The notes: generated by a model not told the origin, from the sequence alone. A stretch of DNA of 64,000 bases from Methylocystis iwaonis (GCF_027925385.1 NZ_AP027142.1:3062501-3126500); one strand, 5' to 3'. Shown: positions 10,170-19,277, counted from the first letter of the stretch. Program-made: numbers and translations.

Positions 10170-10766
10170 ATGTCAGATCGCAAGAATACCGACGAAACCC
10201 GCAAGCGCCTGCTCGACCACGGCGTCGCGCTGATGCTGATGAACGGCTATCGCGGCGCCGGCCTCGCCGACATCCTCAAGGCCGCGCAAGTGCCGAAGGG
10301 CTCCTTCTATTATTATTTCGAGAGCAAGGAAGCGTTCGGCGCCGAAGCGATCGGACATTATCTCGCGCCCTTCCTGCGCCGCCTCACCGAGCGCCTGCGC
10401 GAGCCGGGGAAGAGCGGGCTCGACGCGCTTGCCGGCTATTTCCGGGAGCTCGCCGGCGAGCTCGAGGCGAATGGCTTCAAGGGCGGCTGCCTGCTCGGCA
10501 ATCTCATGGGCGAAATCGCCGATGCGAGCCCCGCGTCGCGCGAGGCTCTGAAGAAGGGCGTCGATCGCTATCGCGACCTTCTCGCCGAGGGGCTGGCGCG
10601 GGCGCAGACGGAAGGGCTCGCGCGCAAGGACCGATCGGCCAGCGCCATGGCCGATCTGCTGATCGACGGCTGGCAGGGGGCCATGCTGCGCATGAAGATC
10701 GAGCAATCCGCCGCGCCGCTCCACGCCTTCATCGAGGAAACGCTCCTCGGCTATTGCGCGGCCTGA
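10170..10766 (+). CDS. TetR/AcrR family transcriptional regulator
   Basis: A 198-residue one-component repressor from the ATG at 10170 (MSDRKNTDETRKRLLDHG). The N-terminal TetR helix-turn-helix is at about residues 27-57 (GAGLADILKAAQVPKGSFYY, then YFESKEAF). The C-terminal ligand domain contains GCLLGNLMGEIAD, which with a conserved cysteine resembles the NemR/AcuR-like group that senses electrophiles or short acids. Nearly identical palindromes before this gene and before the beta-propeller gene suggest that it represses both itself and its neighbour. The ligand is unknown. Confidence 0.88.
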   Translation: MSDRKNTDETRKRLLDHGVALMLMNGYRGAGLADILKAAQVPKGSFYYYFESKEAFGAEAIGHYLAPFLRRLTERLREPGKSGLDALAGYFRELAGELEANGFKGGCLLGNLMGEIADASPASREALKKGVDRYRDLLAEGLARAQTEGLARKDRSASAMADLLIDGWQGAMLRMKIEQSAAPLHAFIEETLLGYCAA

Positions 10767-10811
10767 CCTAGTTTCACAAGGAGGCAGCCACCCACCTTCG
10801 TCAGCCTAGAC

Positions 10812-10826
10812 TAGACGACCGGTCTA
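10812..10826. promoter_or_regulatory. Candidate TetR operator 2
   Basis: TAGACGACCGGTCTA differs from the site at 10144 by one base. It lies 37 bp before the start of the beta-propeller gene, and a partial repeat (CACCGGTCCA) follows it. Placed to control that gene. Confidence 0.7.
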
Positions 10827-10863
10827 ATATCACCGGTCCAATATCAAAGGGAGAGAGAGAAAA

Positions 10864-12033
10864 ATGAAAAGAACAGTCGCCTTTTTCTGCGCGCTGACCG
10901 CCTTCGCCGCCGCGCCCGCGCAATCGGAGATCCTGGCTGCGCTCAATTATGAGACGAAACCCGGCGTCTCGCCCCGTCGCGAAGGGGTCGCGATCATCGA
11001 CATCGACCCCGCCTCGCCGAATTTCAACAAGATCGTCAAGGACGCGCCGCTGCCGTCCGACTTCGTCGCCCATCATATCTATTTCAACAAGGACCGCAGC
11101 AAGGTCTATGCGACCTCGCTCGGGCGCTCGGCGATTGCGGTTTACGACATCAATAAATTTCCGGCTGACCCGGAAATGTTTCCCGTGCCCGACTGCAAGG
11201 TCGGCGAGGACATGGTCTTCACCGCCGATCGCAAGCGCTGGTTCTTGAGCTGCATGGGCTCCAGCAATGTCATCATGGGCGACGCGCAAACCAACCGGAC
11301 GCTCGCCGTCATCGGCGCGCCGAAGCCCGCCGCTGGCGAGCCGCCGCGCCCCTTCATCGAGCACCCGCATGGGCTGACGCTGAACGAGAGCCTCGACCTG
11401 CTCGTCGTGACGAGCACGGTCGATCCGGTGGATTTCTCGAAACCGGGCGAAACAATCACGCTCGTGCAGGCGTCGAGCGGGAAGCTTCTCGCCACTCAGA
11501 AAGTCTCGCAAAAACCCTCGCCCGCCGCCGAGGCGCCGGTCGAGACCGCCTTCGCGCCTAAGGGGGCGCCGCAGACGGCCTTTGTCACCAATATGCTCGG
11601 CGGGACGCTGTGGAGCGCCGTCTGGCGAGAGGCCGACAAGTCTTTCGACCTCGCCAAGGCCTACGACTTTTCGGCGATCGGCCAGGGCGTGCCGCTCGAA
11701 ATGGAGTTCAACGAGGCGGGCGACCGGCTCTATGTGACGACCGCCAAGCCCGGCGCGCTCAACATCTTCGACATTGCCGAGCCCACGCAGCCGAAGCTCC
11801 TCGCCTCGATCCCGGCGGCGGCGGGCGCGCATCATTTCGTTTTCTCGCCGGACCGCCGCTACGCCTTCGTCCAGAACAGCCTGCTCAACCTGCCCGACAT
11901 GAACGACGGTTCGGTGACCGTGATCGATCTTCAGGCCAATAAAGTGGCGGGCAAGATCGACGTCCTGCAGAAGGCGGGCTTCAACCCCAACTGCATCATC
12001 CTCATGCCGCAATGGAACACGGATAACGATTGA
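10864..12033 (+). CDS. Exported YncE-like beta-propeller protein
   Basis: 389 residues with a signal peptide (MKRTVAFFCALTAFAAAPAQS). The mature part has repeated propeller blades with patterns such as SKVYATSLGRSAIAVYDI, GDRLYVTTAKPGALNIFDI and GSVTVIDLQANKVAGKID, like YncE or 6-phosphogluconolactonase-type seven-bladed propellers. A periplasmic role is likely; activity unknown. Preceded by a good ribosome site (AAAGGGAGAGAG) and by the second TetR operator, so it is probably the target of the adjacent regulator. Confidence 0.82.
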   Translation: MKRTVAFFCALTAFAAAPAQSEILAALNYETKPGVSPRREGVAIIDIDPASPNFNKIVKDAPLPSDFVAHHIYFNKDRSKVYATSLGRSAIAVYDINKFPADPEMFPVPDCKVGEDMVFTADRKRWFLSCMGSSNVIMGDAQTNRTLAVIGAPKPAAGEPPRPFIEHPHGLTLNESLDLLVVTSTVDPVDFSKPGETITLVQASSGKLLATQKVSQKPSPAAEAPVETAFAPKGAPQTAFVTNMLGGTLWSAVWREADKSFDLAKAYDFSAIGQGVPLEMEFNEAGDRLYVTTAKPGALNIFDIAEPTQPKLLASIPAAAGAHHFVFSPDRRYAFVQNSLLNLPDMNDGSVTVIDLQANKVAGKIDVLQKAGFNPNCIILMPQWNTDND

Positions 12034-12065
12034 GGCGGCGACACACTTATACGCGCATGGGGACT

Positions 12066-12172
12066 TGTCATTCCCGGCGGGCTGAAAGCCCGACCGGGAA
12101 TCCAGAGCCACAAAAGCGCTGGTTTGGCTCTGGATTCCAGATCGCTCGCTGAAGCGAGCGTCGGGAATGACA
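12066..12172. repeat. Family B palindromic repeat, copy 2
   Basis: TGTCATTCCCGGCGGGCTG at the left and GCGAGCGTCGGGAATGACA at the right, with the inner GGAATCCAGAGCC/GGCTCTGGATTCC arms. Directly after the beta-propeller gene. Confidence 0.85.
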
Positions 12173-12214
12173 CCGGCTGAATCAAGCGGACCTCGTAGCA
12201 ATTAGCCGCCCCTT

Positions 12215-12298
12215 CGTCATTGCGAGGAGGCGAAGCCGACGAAGCAATCCAGGGCAGCCGCCGCGGCCCTGGATTGCTTCGCTTCGCTCGCAATGACG
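12215..12298. repeat. Family A palindromic repeat, copy 2
   Basis: CGTCATTGCGAGGAGGCG ... GAAGCAATCC / GGATTGCTTCGC ... GCTCGCAATGACG. It follows family B copy 2 by 42 bp. The remaining space to ctrA (about 450 bp) holds no convincing gene. Confidence 0.85.
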
Positions 12299-12487
12299 GC
12301 GCTGGCGTCGCCCTGACGTCGCCGCGGCGCAAAAAAGCGAGCCTCTCCCCAACAACGCCGCTCTTCCCCCGGCGCGCCTGGGCAAAGACACGAGGCGCCG
12401 TCGAAGCTGGAGCCGGGCGCGACGTTTCGTCGCCGCTCGGGCGCCGCGCAAATCCCATCCAACGCAAACTTTTACCTTTGCGCGCCC

Positions 12488-12669
12488 GACTCACGCCGGC
12501 GTATAGATTGGGAGAAGCGAGTGATTCGCTTTGTCTCGAAGCCTTCTCTCCAGTTGCGTGGCGCGTTCCCCGTTCAGAGCCCGAATTAAGACTTCGGGCC
12601 GCATTGCGGGCGCAAGTGAAGGTTTATTAACCAATTCCGCTTACCGTCAGAACCTAGACGGGAAGAGTC
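12488..12669 (+). promoter_or_regulatory. ctrA upstream region with GANTC sites and a CtrA half-site
   Basis: Three GANTC methylation sites (GACTC 12488, GATTC 12523, GAGTC 12665) and a TTAACC half-site at 12627 lie in the 270 bp before ctrA. In Caulobacter, CcrM methylation of GANTC and CtrA binding to TTAA-containing sites control ctrA transcription. That this applies here is inference; no full TTAA-N7-TTAA box was found. A GCCCGAA/TTCGGGC hairpin lies at about 12577-12598. Confidence 0.45.
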
Positions 12670-12754
12670 GCAGGACCAGGGGGCTGGTCCGTGACCGACG
12701 TGCGCCCATGGGCGGACGGCGATCAAATTCGATGGAGCTCGGTGGGGAACCAAC

Positions 12755-13456
12755 ATGCGCGTTTTATTGATCGAAGATGACAGCGCGACGGCTCAAAGCA
12801 TCGAGCTCATGCTCAAGTCCGAGAACTTCAACGTCTATACGACGGATCTCGGCGAGGAAGGCATCGACCTCGGCAAGCTCTATGATTACGACATCATCCT
12901 ACTCGATTTGAACCTCCCCGACATGTCGGGTTACGAGGTTCTGCGCCATCTGCGCGTCGCGAAGGTGAAGACGCCGATCCTCATTCTCTCGGGCCTCGCC
13001 GGCATCGAAGACAAGGTGAAGGGCCTCGGTTTCGGCGCCGACGACTATCTGACCAAGCCCTTCCACAAGGACGAGCTGGTCGCCCGCATCCACGCCATCG
13101 TCCGCCGCTCCAAAGGGCATGCCCAGTCGGTCATCACCACGGGCGATCTCATCGTCAATCTCGACCAGAAGACGGTCGAAGTGGGCGGCGCCCGCGTGCA
13201 TCTGACCGGCAAGGAATATCAGATGCTGGAGCTGCTTTCGCTGCGCAAAGGCACGACGCTGACGAAAGAGATGTTCCTCAATCATCTCTATGGCGGGATG
13301 GACGAGCCGGAGCTCAAGATCATCGACGTCTTCATCTGCAAGCTGCGTAAGAAGCTCGCCAACGCCAGCGACGGCCGCAATTACATCGAGACCGTCTGGG
13401 GCCGCGGCTATGTGCTGCGCGAGCCGAGCGAAGCCGACGAACGCATCACCGCCTGA
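12755..13456 (+). CDS. ctrA: Cell-cycle master response regulator CtrA
   Basis: OmpR-class response regulator controlling division, flagellar and replication genes in Alphaproteobacteria. 233 residues: a receiver domain with the acidic pair E7/D8/D9, phosphoacceptor Asp51 ([20 protein letters not shown]) and KPF switch lysine, then a winged-helix DNA-binding domain ([36 protein letters not shown]). The N-terminus [20 protein letters not shown] is characteristic of CtrA. In Caulobacter it is phosphorylated through CckA-ChpT; a chpT gene lies 5 kb away. Confidence 0.97.
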   Translation: MRVLLIEDDSATAQSIELMLKSENFNVYTTDLGEEGIDLGKLYDYDIILLDLNLPDMSGYEVLRHLRVAKVKTPILILSGLAGIEDKVKGLGFGADDYLTKPFHKDELVARIHAIVRRSKGHAQSVITTGDLIVNLDQKTVEVGGARVHLTGKEYQMLELLSLRKGTTLTKEMFLNHLYGGMDEPELKIIDVFICKLRKKLANASDGRNYIETVWGRGYVLREPSEADERITA

Positions 13457-13479
13457 CGATTATCGAAGCGGATATTGAA

Positions 13480-13510
13480 AAAGGCCATGTCCAGACGGAC
13501 GTGGCCTTTT
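13480..13510 (+). terminator. Rho-independent terminator of ctrA
   Basis: AAAGGCCATGTCC-AGAC-GGACGTGGCCTTT forms a long stem with an A-rich 5' side and a T-rich 3' side, 24 bp after the ctrA stop. Confidence 0.88.
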
Positions 13511-13521
13511 CGTTTACCGCC

Positions 13522-13602
13522 CGTCATTGCGAGCGAAGCGAAGCAATCCAGAGCCCCGCCTCGGCTCTGGATTGCTTCGTCGCTGCGCTCCTCGCAATGA
13601 CG
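13522..13602. repeat. Family A palindromic repeat, copy 3
   Basis: CGTCATTGCGAGCGAAGCG at the left, CTGCGCTCCTCGCAATGACG at the right. Located between the convergent ends of ctrA and cheR. Confidence 0.85.
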
Positions 13603-13624
13603 ACGGGGGCGATCGCGATCGTCT

Positions 13625-14455
13625 TCAAGCCAGGCGCAACTGCGGCTGCGCCCGGCGCGTCTGCCAAACGCCATTCGCCGTCGTCTGCGAGAAAAAGGCG
13701 CCGGCCTCCGCCGCCGTCTCCGTGGCGCCGAGGACGAGATAACCGCCGTCGCTCAACGCGTCGGCAAGACGCGCGAGCACGGCGCGCTTCGTTTCCGGCT
13801 CGAAATACATCAGCACATTGCGGCAGAAGATGACGTCGAAGGCGCCGAGCGCCGCATAATCCGACAGCAGATTGAACGCGCGGAAGTCGATGCGCGCGCG
13901 CAGATGTTCGTTCACGCGCCAGCTTGCGCCGTCGCGATGGAAATGCCGCAACAGAAGGCCCGTAGAAAGCCCGCGCTGCACTTCGAATTGGCTATAGCGT
14001 CCGTTGCGCGCCGTCTCAACGGCGCGCGTCGAGAGATCGGTGGCGAGGATGTCGAGGCTCCAGCCGCGCAGCGACGCGGACTCGTTTTCCAGCAGCATCG
14101 CAAGCGAATAGGCTTCCTGGCCGGTCGAGCAGGCCGCACACCAAAAGCGCAGCCGGCGCTCCTGCGCACGCGCGGCTATCAGGCTTGGCAGAATCGTCGT
14201 CCTGAATGTCTCGAAAGGGGTCCGATCCCGAAAAAAGAACGTCTCATTTGTCGTCAGCGCATCAATGACGTCCTGCGCCAGCGAGCCATTGTCGCGGCGC
14301 TCGAAAGCCTCCGTGAGATCCGCGAAGCCGGAGAGGTTATGCGTCCGCATGACGGGCGCGAGGCGGCTTTCGACGAGATATTGCTTGTCGGCGCCGAAAG
14401 CGATGCCGGTGACAAGGGCGATTTGACGGCGAAACCGCGCAAAGGCGAGAGTCAT
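13625..14455 (-). CDS. cheR: Chemotaxis protein methyltransferase CheR
   Basis: SAM-dependent methylation of glutamates on chemoreceptors. 276 residues: an N-terminal helical CheR domain (ALTTNETFFFRDRTPFETF is the family motif) and a SAM-binding domain with FWCAACSTGQEAYSLAM, then FDVIFCRNVLMYFEPETK and LVLGATET. Last gene of the minus-strand chemosensory block; no cheB or receptor gene is visible nearby. A palindromic repeat separates it from cheY. Confidence 0.94.
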   Translation of the reverse strand: MTLAFARFRRQIALVTGIAFGADKQYLVESRLAPVMRTHNLSGFADLTEAFERRDNGSLAQDVIDALTTNETFFFRDRTPFETFRTTILPSLIAARAQERRLRFWCAACSTGQEAYSLAMLLENESASLRGWSLDILATDLSTRAVETARNGRYSQFEVQRGLSTGLLLRHFHRDGASWRVNEHLRARIDFRAFNLLSDYAALGAFDVIFCRNVLMYFEPETKRAVLARLADALSDGGYLVLGATETAAEAGAFFSQTTANGVWQTRRAQPQLRLA

Positions 14456-14492
14456 GCGCGCGCCCTCGCAGAAGAAGGCTGGGCGCCAAGGC

Positions 14493-14574
14493 CGTCATTG
14501 CGAGGAGCGAAGCGACGAAGCAATCCAGAGCCACACGAGGGCTCTGGATTGCTTCGCTGCGCTCGCAATGACGG
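14493..14574. repeat. Family A palindromic repeat, copy 4
   Basis: CGTCATTGCGAGGAGCGAAG ... GCGCTCGCAATGACGG. It lies within the chemosensory gene block, between cheY and cheR. Confidence 0.85.
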
Positions 14575-14701
14575 CGCTACTTTTGCTCTGAACGCCCGAG
14601 CGTTCGATACAATTTCTGAAGACATAAAAAAACGACGCATATACCAACGCCTTTGCACGAGAAACGCGACACAAGCGCCTTGCGGCGCTAGAAAACCGGC
14701 C

Positions 14702-15067
14702 TCAAACGAGGCCGATTTCCTCGAACTTCGACCGCACGATGTTCTGGTCGAAGGGCTTCATGATATATTCGTCGGCGCCCGCATGCATGGCGCGCGCAAT
14801 ATGGCCCACTTCGTTTTCCGTCGTGCAGAAGACGACCTTCGGCGTTGCGCCGCCGGGCATTTTGCGCAACGCGCACAGGAATTCGAAGCCGTCCATCTCC
14901 GGCATGTTCCAGTCGAGCAGAATGGCGTCCGGCATCGCCTTTTCGCATTCGGCGAGCGCCGCCTTGCCGTCCGCCGCCTCGCTGGTGCGGAAATGCAATC
15001 CTTCGAGAATCCGGCGCGCGACCTTGCGGATCACGGGGGAGTCGTCCACCACGAGAACCTGTTTCAT
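14702..15067 (-). CDS. cheY: CheY-like single-domain response regulator
   Basis: A 121-residue stand-alone receiver: acidic pair VVDDS (D8, D9), phosphoacceptor Asp52 (ILLDWNMPEMDGFEFL), the Thr-Thr of FCTTENEV and the MKPF lysine. Its start nearly touches the cheW stop. It probably receives phosphate from the hybrid CheA upstream, as inferred from gene order. Confidence 0.9.
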   Translation of the reverse strand: MKQVLVVDDSPVIRKVARRILEGLHFRTSEAADGKAALAECEKAMPDAILLDWNMPEMDGFEFLCALRKMPGGATPKVVFCTTENEVGHIARAMHAGADEYIMKPFDQNIVRSKFEEIGLV

Positions 15068-15068
15068 C

Positions 15069-15623
15069 TCAGCTTGCTCCTGTATTCGAATAATTTGAAT
15101 TGCCTTGTCGCCCGCCGCGCCGACGCGGCGCCTCGCTCAATTTCGCGACGCGCCGCAGCAATGCCTCGACGTCGAGGACAGACAAAAAGCCGTCGTCCAA
15201 GCGATAGCAGCCTGCCACCATCTCCGCGAGACGCGGATCAATATGCGCCGGGCAGGCGATAAGATCGGTTTCACTCGTCGCCACGACGTCTTCCGTCGCT
15301 TCGACGAGCAGCGCATATTCCTCGCCGTCATGCTCGATCCCGACCGCAAGGCCGTTGGAGCCGTCGATTGCTTCATCGAGCCACAGACAGCGGTCGAGAT
15401 AGAGGGCCGTCACGATGCGGCCGCGCAAATTGGTGAGCCCTGCTACCTCGCGCGGCGCGAGCGGCACCGGCGTGAGATTGTCAAGATAGAAAACCGTCTT
15501 CACATGCTCGACCGGCAGGCCCACGATCTGGCCGCGCACCCTGATCACGAAATGGCGGCTTTGCGTGACGGCAGGCGCCGCGCGGCTGCGGCTGTAGCTG
15601 AAGTCGGCGACGTCAAAACTCAT
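15069..15623 (-). CDS. cheW: CheW-like coupling protein
   Basis: A 184-residue CheW-domain protein linking receptors to CheA. Visible family elements are FVIRVRGQIVGLPVEHVKTV, LTNLRGRIVTALYLDRCL and LLVEATEDVV. The last 25 residues are a basic, Asn-rich tail outside the domain. Its ATG overlaps the cheA stop by four bases. Confidence 0.88.
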   Translation of the reverse strand: MSFDVADFSYSRSRAAPAVTQSRHFVIRVRGQIVGLPVEHVKTVFYLDNLTPVPLAPREVAGLTNLRGRIVTALYLDRCLWLDEAIDGSNGLAVGIEHDGEEYALLVEATEDVVATSETDLIACPAHIDPRLAEMVAGCYRLDDGFLSVLDVEALLRRVAKLSEAPRRRGGRQGNSNYSNTGAS

Positions 15624-18157
15624 GCGGCGGCCTCCGCCATGATGCGACGCTCGATCTGCTCGCCCGACGCCGCGACGCCATCGAGCAGCGCGCCGAGCGT
15701 TTCGACCAATGCCCGCCTGTCGAATTTGCCGACGAGCGCGCGCACGCCGCAGAGCGTCGCAACCTCGAGGGCTTTCGCCGTCTTTTGCGGCGCGAGTGCG
15801 ATAATGGGCAAATCCGCGCGCCCCGGCGTCTGCAGCAAGGCGCGCGCCAGCGCATAGCCGTCCATGTCCGGCATGTCGATGTCGGTCACGGCCGCGTCGA
15901 TGCGCAGCCCGCGTGCGGCAAGTTCGAGCGCCTCGCGGCCTGAGGCCGCCGTCGTGACTTCATAGCCGGCCGCGAGCAGAACAGGCGCCAGCATGTCACG
16001 GAAGAATTGCTTGTCGTCCACGAGCAACACGCGCGGCCGTTGATTGACGCCGCGCGTCAGCACGCCTGGATCGGCCATTTCGATGAAATAGGCGACGTCG
16101 AGCACATCGACGATGCAGCCGTTCATGCTGACCGTGCCGATGATCCTGGGATCGGCGCCTTTCTTCTGGAAGGACAATTCCTCCTCGACCACGTCGATGA
16201 CCTCGTCGACGACGATCGCGGTCGCCTGTCCGGCGCCGGCGAGCACGAGAATAGGATAATCACGCGACGCGTCGAGGCGCATATCCGTCGCCGCCGGAAA
16301 GACCGGCAACAGCCGCTTTTCGTAAAGCATCGCATAGCCGTCGCCGGAGGGAACGAAGCGGTCGGCCGTCACTTCCTCGATGCGCATGACGAGCGACAAT
16401 GGCAAGGCCTTCAACGATCCGCCGCCCGCGCGCAGCAGGATGATCCGCGTCTTCTCACGCTCGGGCGCAAGAAGCGCGGCGGGCGCCGGGCGCGCCGGCG
16501 CGGCGAGATTATCGAGGCCCATGCTTTCGATAATCGCCGCCGGATCGAGGATCAGCGCGACGCCGCCGTCGCCGAGGATGGTCTGGCCGGAGAACACGCC
16601 GATGCGCGCGAGCGGTCCGGAAAGCGGCTCGATGACGATCTCCTGAACATCCGCGATGGTCTCGACCAGAAGGCCAAAGCGCACGCCGCCCACCCGCAGG
16701 ATGACGGCGAATCCATCGCGCCGCGGCGCATCATCCGGCGCATCGAGATCGAGGACATCCGCGAGATCGACCAGCGGCAGCGCGTCGCCACGCAGCCGCA
16801 AGACCGGCGCATCGTGAATGAGTTGTATATGATGGTCGAAACCTTCGCCGACCCCGACCACCTCGATCACCGCCATTTGCAGCACGGCGAAGCGGGAGCG
16901 GCCGCAGGAGAGAATGAGCGCTGGCGCAATGGCGAGCGTCAGCGGGATGCGCAAGATAACGGTCGAGCCCTTGCCCGCCGCCGAATTGATGAAAACCGCG
17001 CCGCCGATCGACTGGATATTGTCGCGCACGACGTCCATGCCGACGCCGCGGCCGGAGATTTTCGTAATGCTCTGCGCCGTCGAAAAGCCGGGCAGCATCA
17101 CGAATTCGAAAATGTCGGCGTCGCTCATGCGGGCGAGCGACTCTTTCGTGCCGAGCCCCAAGGCAATCGCCTTCGCCTTGATGGCCTCGCGATCGAGCCC
17201 GCGGCCATCGTCCTTGATCTCGATGGTGATCTGGCCCGCGTCGTAATTGGCGCTGACGCGGATGCGGCCGGCCTCCGGCTTGCCGAGCGCCAGACGCTCC
17301 GCGCCGGTCTCGATCCCATGATCCGCCGCATTGCGAATAATATGCGTCAGCGGCGCGCGGATGAGTTCGATGACCTGGCGATCAAGCTCCGTGTCGCCGC
17401 CGAGCGTGACAAGTTCGATCTTCTTGCCGAGCTCGAGTGACAAATCGCGCACGAGGCGCGGCAGCGTCGCGAAAAGCCGCTCGACCGGCTGCATGCGCAC
17501 CTGCATCACCGCGTCCTGCAGATCGCCGGTGACGCTCGACAGATTCTGCACGGCGGCCTTGATGACTTCGTCGTCGCCAGCGCTGGAGAGTTCGAGAAGC
17601 TGGTTGCGGGTCAGAACCAGCTCAGAGACGATCCCCACCAAACGATCGAGCACGCCGACCGACACGCGCACCGTATCGCTCAGCCGGGCGCCGAGGCTGG
17701 AGAGAGTCTCCGACGAGCTTGCCGCTTGCGGCGCCATGGCGGGCGGATTGGCGTCCTGCGGCGCAAGCGTCGCGTTCGGTCGAAGGCTCGCCGCGCCCTG
17801 CTCCAACTGCGTCAGCAACGCTTTGTCGTCGCCTTCGGGCTCGACCTCATTGCGGGCAATTTCGAGAAGCAACATCGACAGGCGGTCGACCGCCGCGAGA
17901 ATCAACGACACATGAGCGGAGGTCGCCGTCGCGCCGTCGCGCAGCCGCCCGATCAGCGTCTCTGTGGCGTGGGTCAGCCGCGCGACGCGCGGCAGGCTCA
18001 GAAAGCCGCTCGACCCCTTGATCGTGTGGATATGGCGGAACAGGCTGGCGACGAGGGCCGGGTCTGTCTGATCCTTCTCGAAACGCAGCAGCTCCACCGA
18101 CGTCGCGTCGATGTGCTCTGTCGCCTCCTGAAGAAAATCCTTGAGCAGATCGTCCAT
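15620..18157 (-). CDS. cheA: Hybrid chemotaxis histidine kinase CheA with receiver domain
   Basis: 845 residues from the ATG at 18157 (MDDLLKDFLQEATEHID). Order of domains: P1 HPt with phospho-His44 in HIHTIKGSSGFL; a short linker, with no obvious P2; dimerisation (VGVLDRLVGIVSELVLTRNQ); ATPase (HIIRNAADHGIE, DDGRGLDRE, FSTAQSITKISGRGVGMDVV); a first CheW-like domain; a second CheW-like domain at about 570-715; and a C-terminal receiver (LLVDDKQFFRDM, DIDMPDMDGYALARAL, VGKFDRR). Hybrid CheA with a receiver is typical of non-canonical systems, for example those controlling gene expression or pili. Overlaps cheW. Confidence 0.94.
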   Translation of the reverse strand: MDDLLKDFLQEATEHIDATSVELLRFEKDQTDPALVASLFRHIHTIKGSSGFLSLPRVARLTHATETLIGRLRDGATATSAHVSLILAAVDRLSMLLLEIARNEVEPEGDDKALLTQLEQGAASLRPNATLAPQDANPPAMAPQAASSSETLSSLGARLSDTVRVSVGVLDRLVGIVSELVLTRNQLLELSSAGDDEVIKAAVQNLSSVTGDLQDAVMQVRMQPVERLFATLPRLVRDLSLELGKKIELVTLGGDTELDRQVIELIRAPLTHIIRNAADHGIETGAERLALGKPEAGRIRVSANYDAGQITIEIKDDGRGLDREAIKAKAIALGLGTKESLARMSDADIFEFVMLPGFSTAQSITKISGRGVGMDVVRDNIQSIGGAVFINSAAGKGSTVILRIPLTLAIAPALILSCGRSRFAVLQMAVIEVVGVGEGFDHHIQLIHDAPVLRLRGDALPLVDLADVLDLDAPDDAPRRDGFAVILRVGGVRFGLLVETIADVQEIVIEPLSGPLARIGVFSGQTILGDGGVALILDPAAIIESMGLDNLAAPARPAPAALLAPEREKTRIILLRAGGGSLKALPLSLVMRIEEVTADRFVPSGDGYAMLYEKRLLPVFPAATDMRLDASRDYPILVLAGAGQATAIVVDEVIDVVEEELSFQKKGADPRIIGTVSMNGCIVDVLDVAYFIEMADPGVLTRGVNQRPRVLLVDDKQFFRDMLAPVLLAAGYEVTTAASGREALELAARGLRIDAAVTDIDMPDMDGYALARALLQTPGRADLPIIALAPQKTAKALEVATLCGVRALVGKFDRRALVETLGALLDGVAASGEQIERRIMAEAAA

Positions 18158-18255
18158 GCCGCGCCCCTCGCCGGCCGTTGCGGCGAATGGGCGCAGTATC
18201 GGCAAGAGGGGTTAAAAGAAGCGAAATCCCATCTCGAAGCTTGCGGCGCGCCGCG

Positions 18256-18942
18256 TTACGCGACCGCGCTCTGCGGCTCCTGCGAGGCGGCGCCCGCCGC
18301 CGCAGGCTTGGCTTCGATTGTCACCAGCTCGGGCTCGCAGGCCACGCTCACATCGAGCCCACAAGCCTTGGCGACGAGGCCGGCGTAATAGGGCTGGATC
18401 GCGCGGGCGTCGAGCGCGCCTTCTTCCGTCTCGCCCGCGAGCAAGGCCGGAATCGTGGCGGCCAGACGCGCATTCGTCCCCTTGGCCTCGATCTTGAAGG
18501 AAACATTCTCTTCGTCGCCGGTCGAGGAAACCGAGATCACGCCGCCGCGCGGGATGGTCGTGTCCGCCAGCAAGCACAGATTGAGCAGCAGCTTGACCTT
18601 GTTCTTCGACATCAGCGCGCGCGGAACGCTCCAGTTGAGCTTGGTGCGTTCGTCGGCGAGAAGCTGGCGGGTGACAAGCTCGGCGTCGCCGGTGTCGATC
18701 GAGGCGCCCTTGGAGCCGGCGGCGCCGAAGGCCAGGCGGCAGAACTGCAGCCGCGCAGAGGCCTCGCCGGCGCTGGATTTGATGAGCGCCAGCGCATGGC
18801 TGCGCATTTCGGCGTCCATATCCTTGTCTTCCATCACCTCGAGCCCATTGACGATCGCGCCGACGGGAGAGATCACGTCATGACAGACCCGCGAGGACAG
18901 CAAGGCCGCGAGATCGAGGGCGTCGAGCGAGAACTGGGTCAT
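18256..18942 (-). CDS. chpT: Histidine phosphotransferase ChpT
   Basis: 228 residues resembling a dimeric kinase remnant. The N-terminal helical hairpin has phospho-His21 in SSRVCHDVISPVGAIVNGLE, followed by a degenerate ATPase-like domain (KLLLNLCLLADTTIPRGG). In Caulobacter, ChpT passes phosphate from CckA to CtrA and CpdR. It lies 98 bp upstream of cheA on the same strand, and ctrA is in the same neighbourhood, as in other Hyphomicrobiales. Confidence 0.92.
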   Translation of the reverse strand: MTQFSLDALDLAALLSSRVCHDVISPVGAIVNGLEVMEDKDMDAEMRSHALALIKSSAGEASARLQFCRLAFGAAGSKGASIDTGDAELVTRQLLADERTKLNWSVPRALMSKNKVKLLLNLCLLADTTIPRGGVISVSSTGDEENVSFKIEAKGTNARLAATIPALLAGETEEGALDARAIQPYYAGLVAKACGLDVSVACEPELVTIEAKPAAAGAASQEPQSAVA

Positions 18943-19171
18943 TGGGCTATCCCGTTTGGCGCGCGGGCGCGCGATGGTTGCGTGATACGAGCCCGAAATC
19001 CTTTGCCGCGAATTAGCAAAGAAAAAGCAAACGAATCACGCCATTCACTTTCCGGGAAAGGTAACCGCGGCGACGCAGATTGCAAATTGCAAGCGTCCGG
19101 GTCGTAAACAAAAACTAAAGGATAGTCTTATGACGAGGCGCCGAATCCAGGTGAACAAACCCTTCGCAGCC

Positions 19172-19205
19172 CGTCATGCCCGCGCTTGTCGCGGGCATCC
19201 ACGCC
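19172..19205. repeat. Family C palindromic repeat, half copy
   Basis: CGTCATGCCCGCGCTTGTCG then CGGGCATCCACGCC, a variant half of the family C element. It is in the 335 bp between the divergent chpT and cysQ genes, where nothing else was recognised. Confidence 0.7.
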
Positions 19206-19277
19206 AGGACATTACGACACGGGAAGAAGAAGCGAACACATCTGCGCGTTTAACCCGAATTCGGAGCCCTGACTCTT

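Noticed and set aside
18943..19277. 62-codon frame at 19130 between chpT and cysQ
   Set aside because: It crosses a family C repeat and has no family or ribosome-site support.
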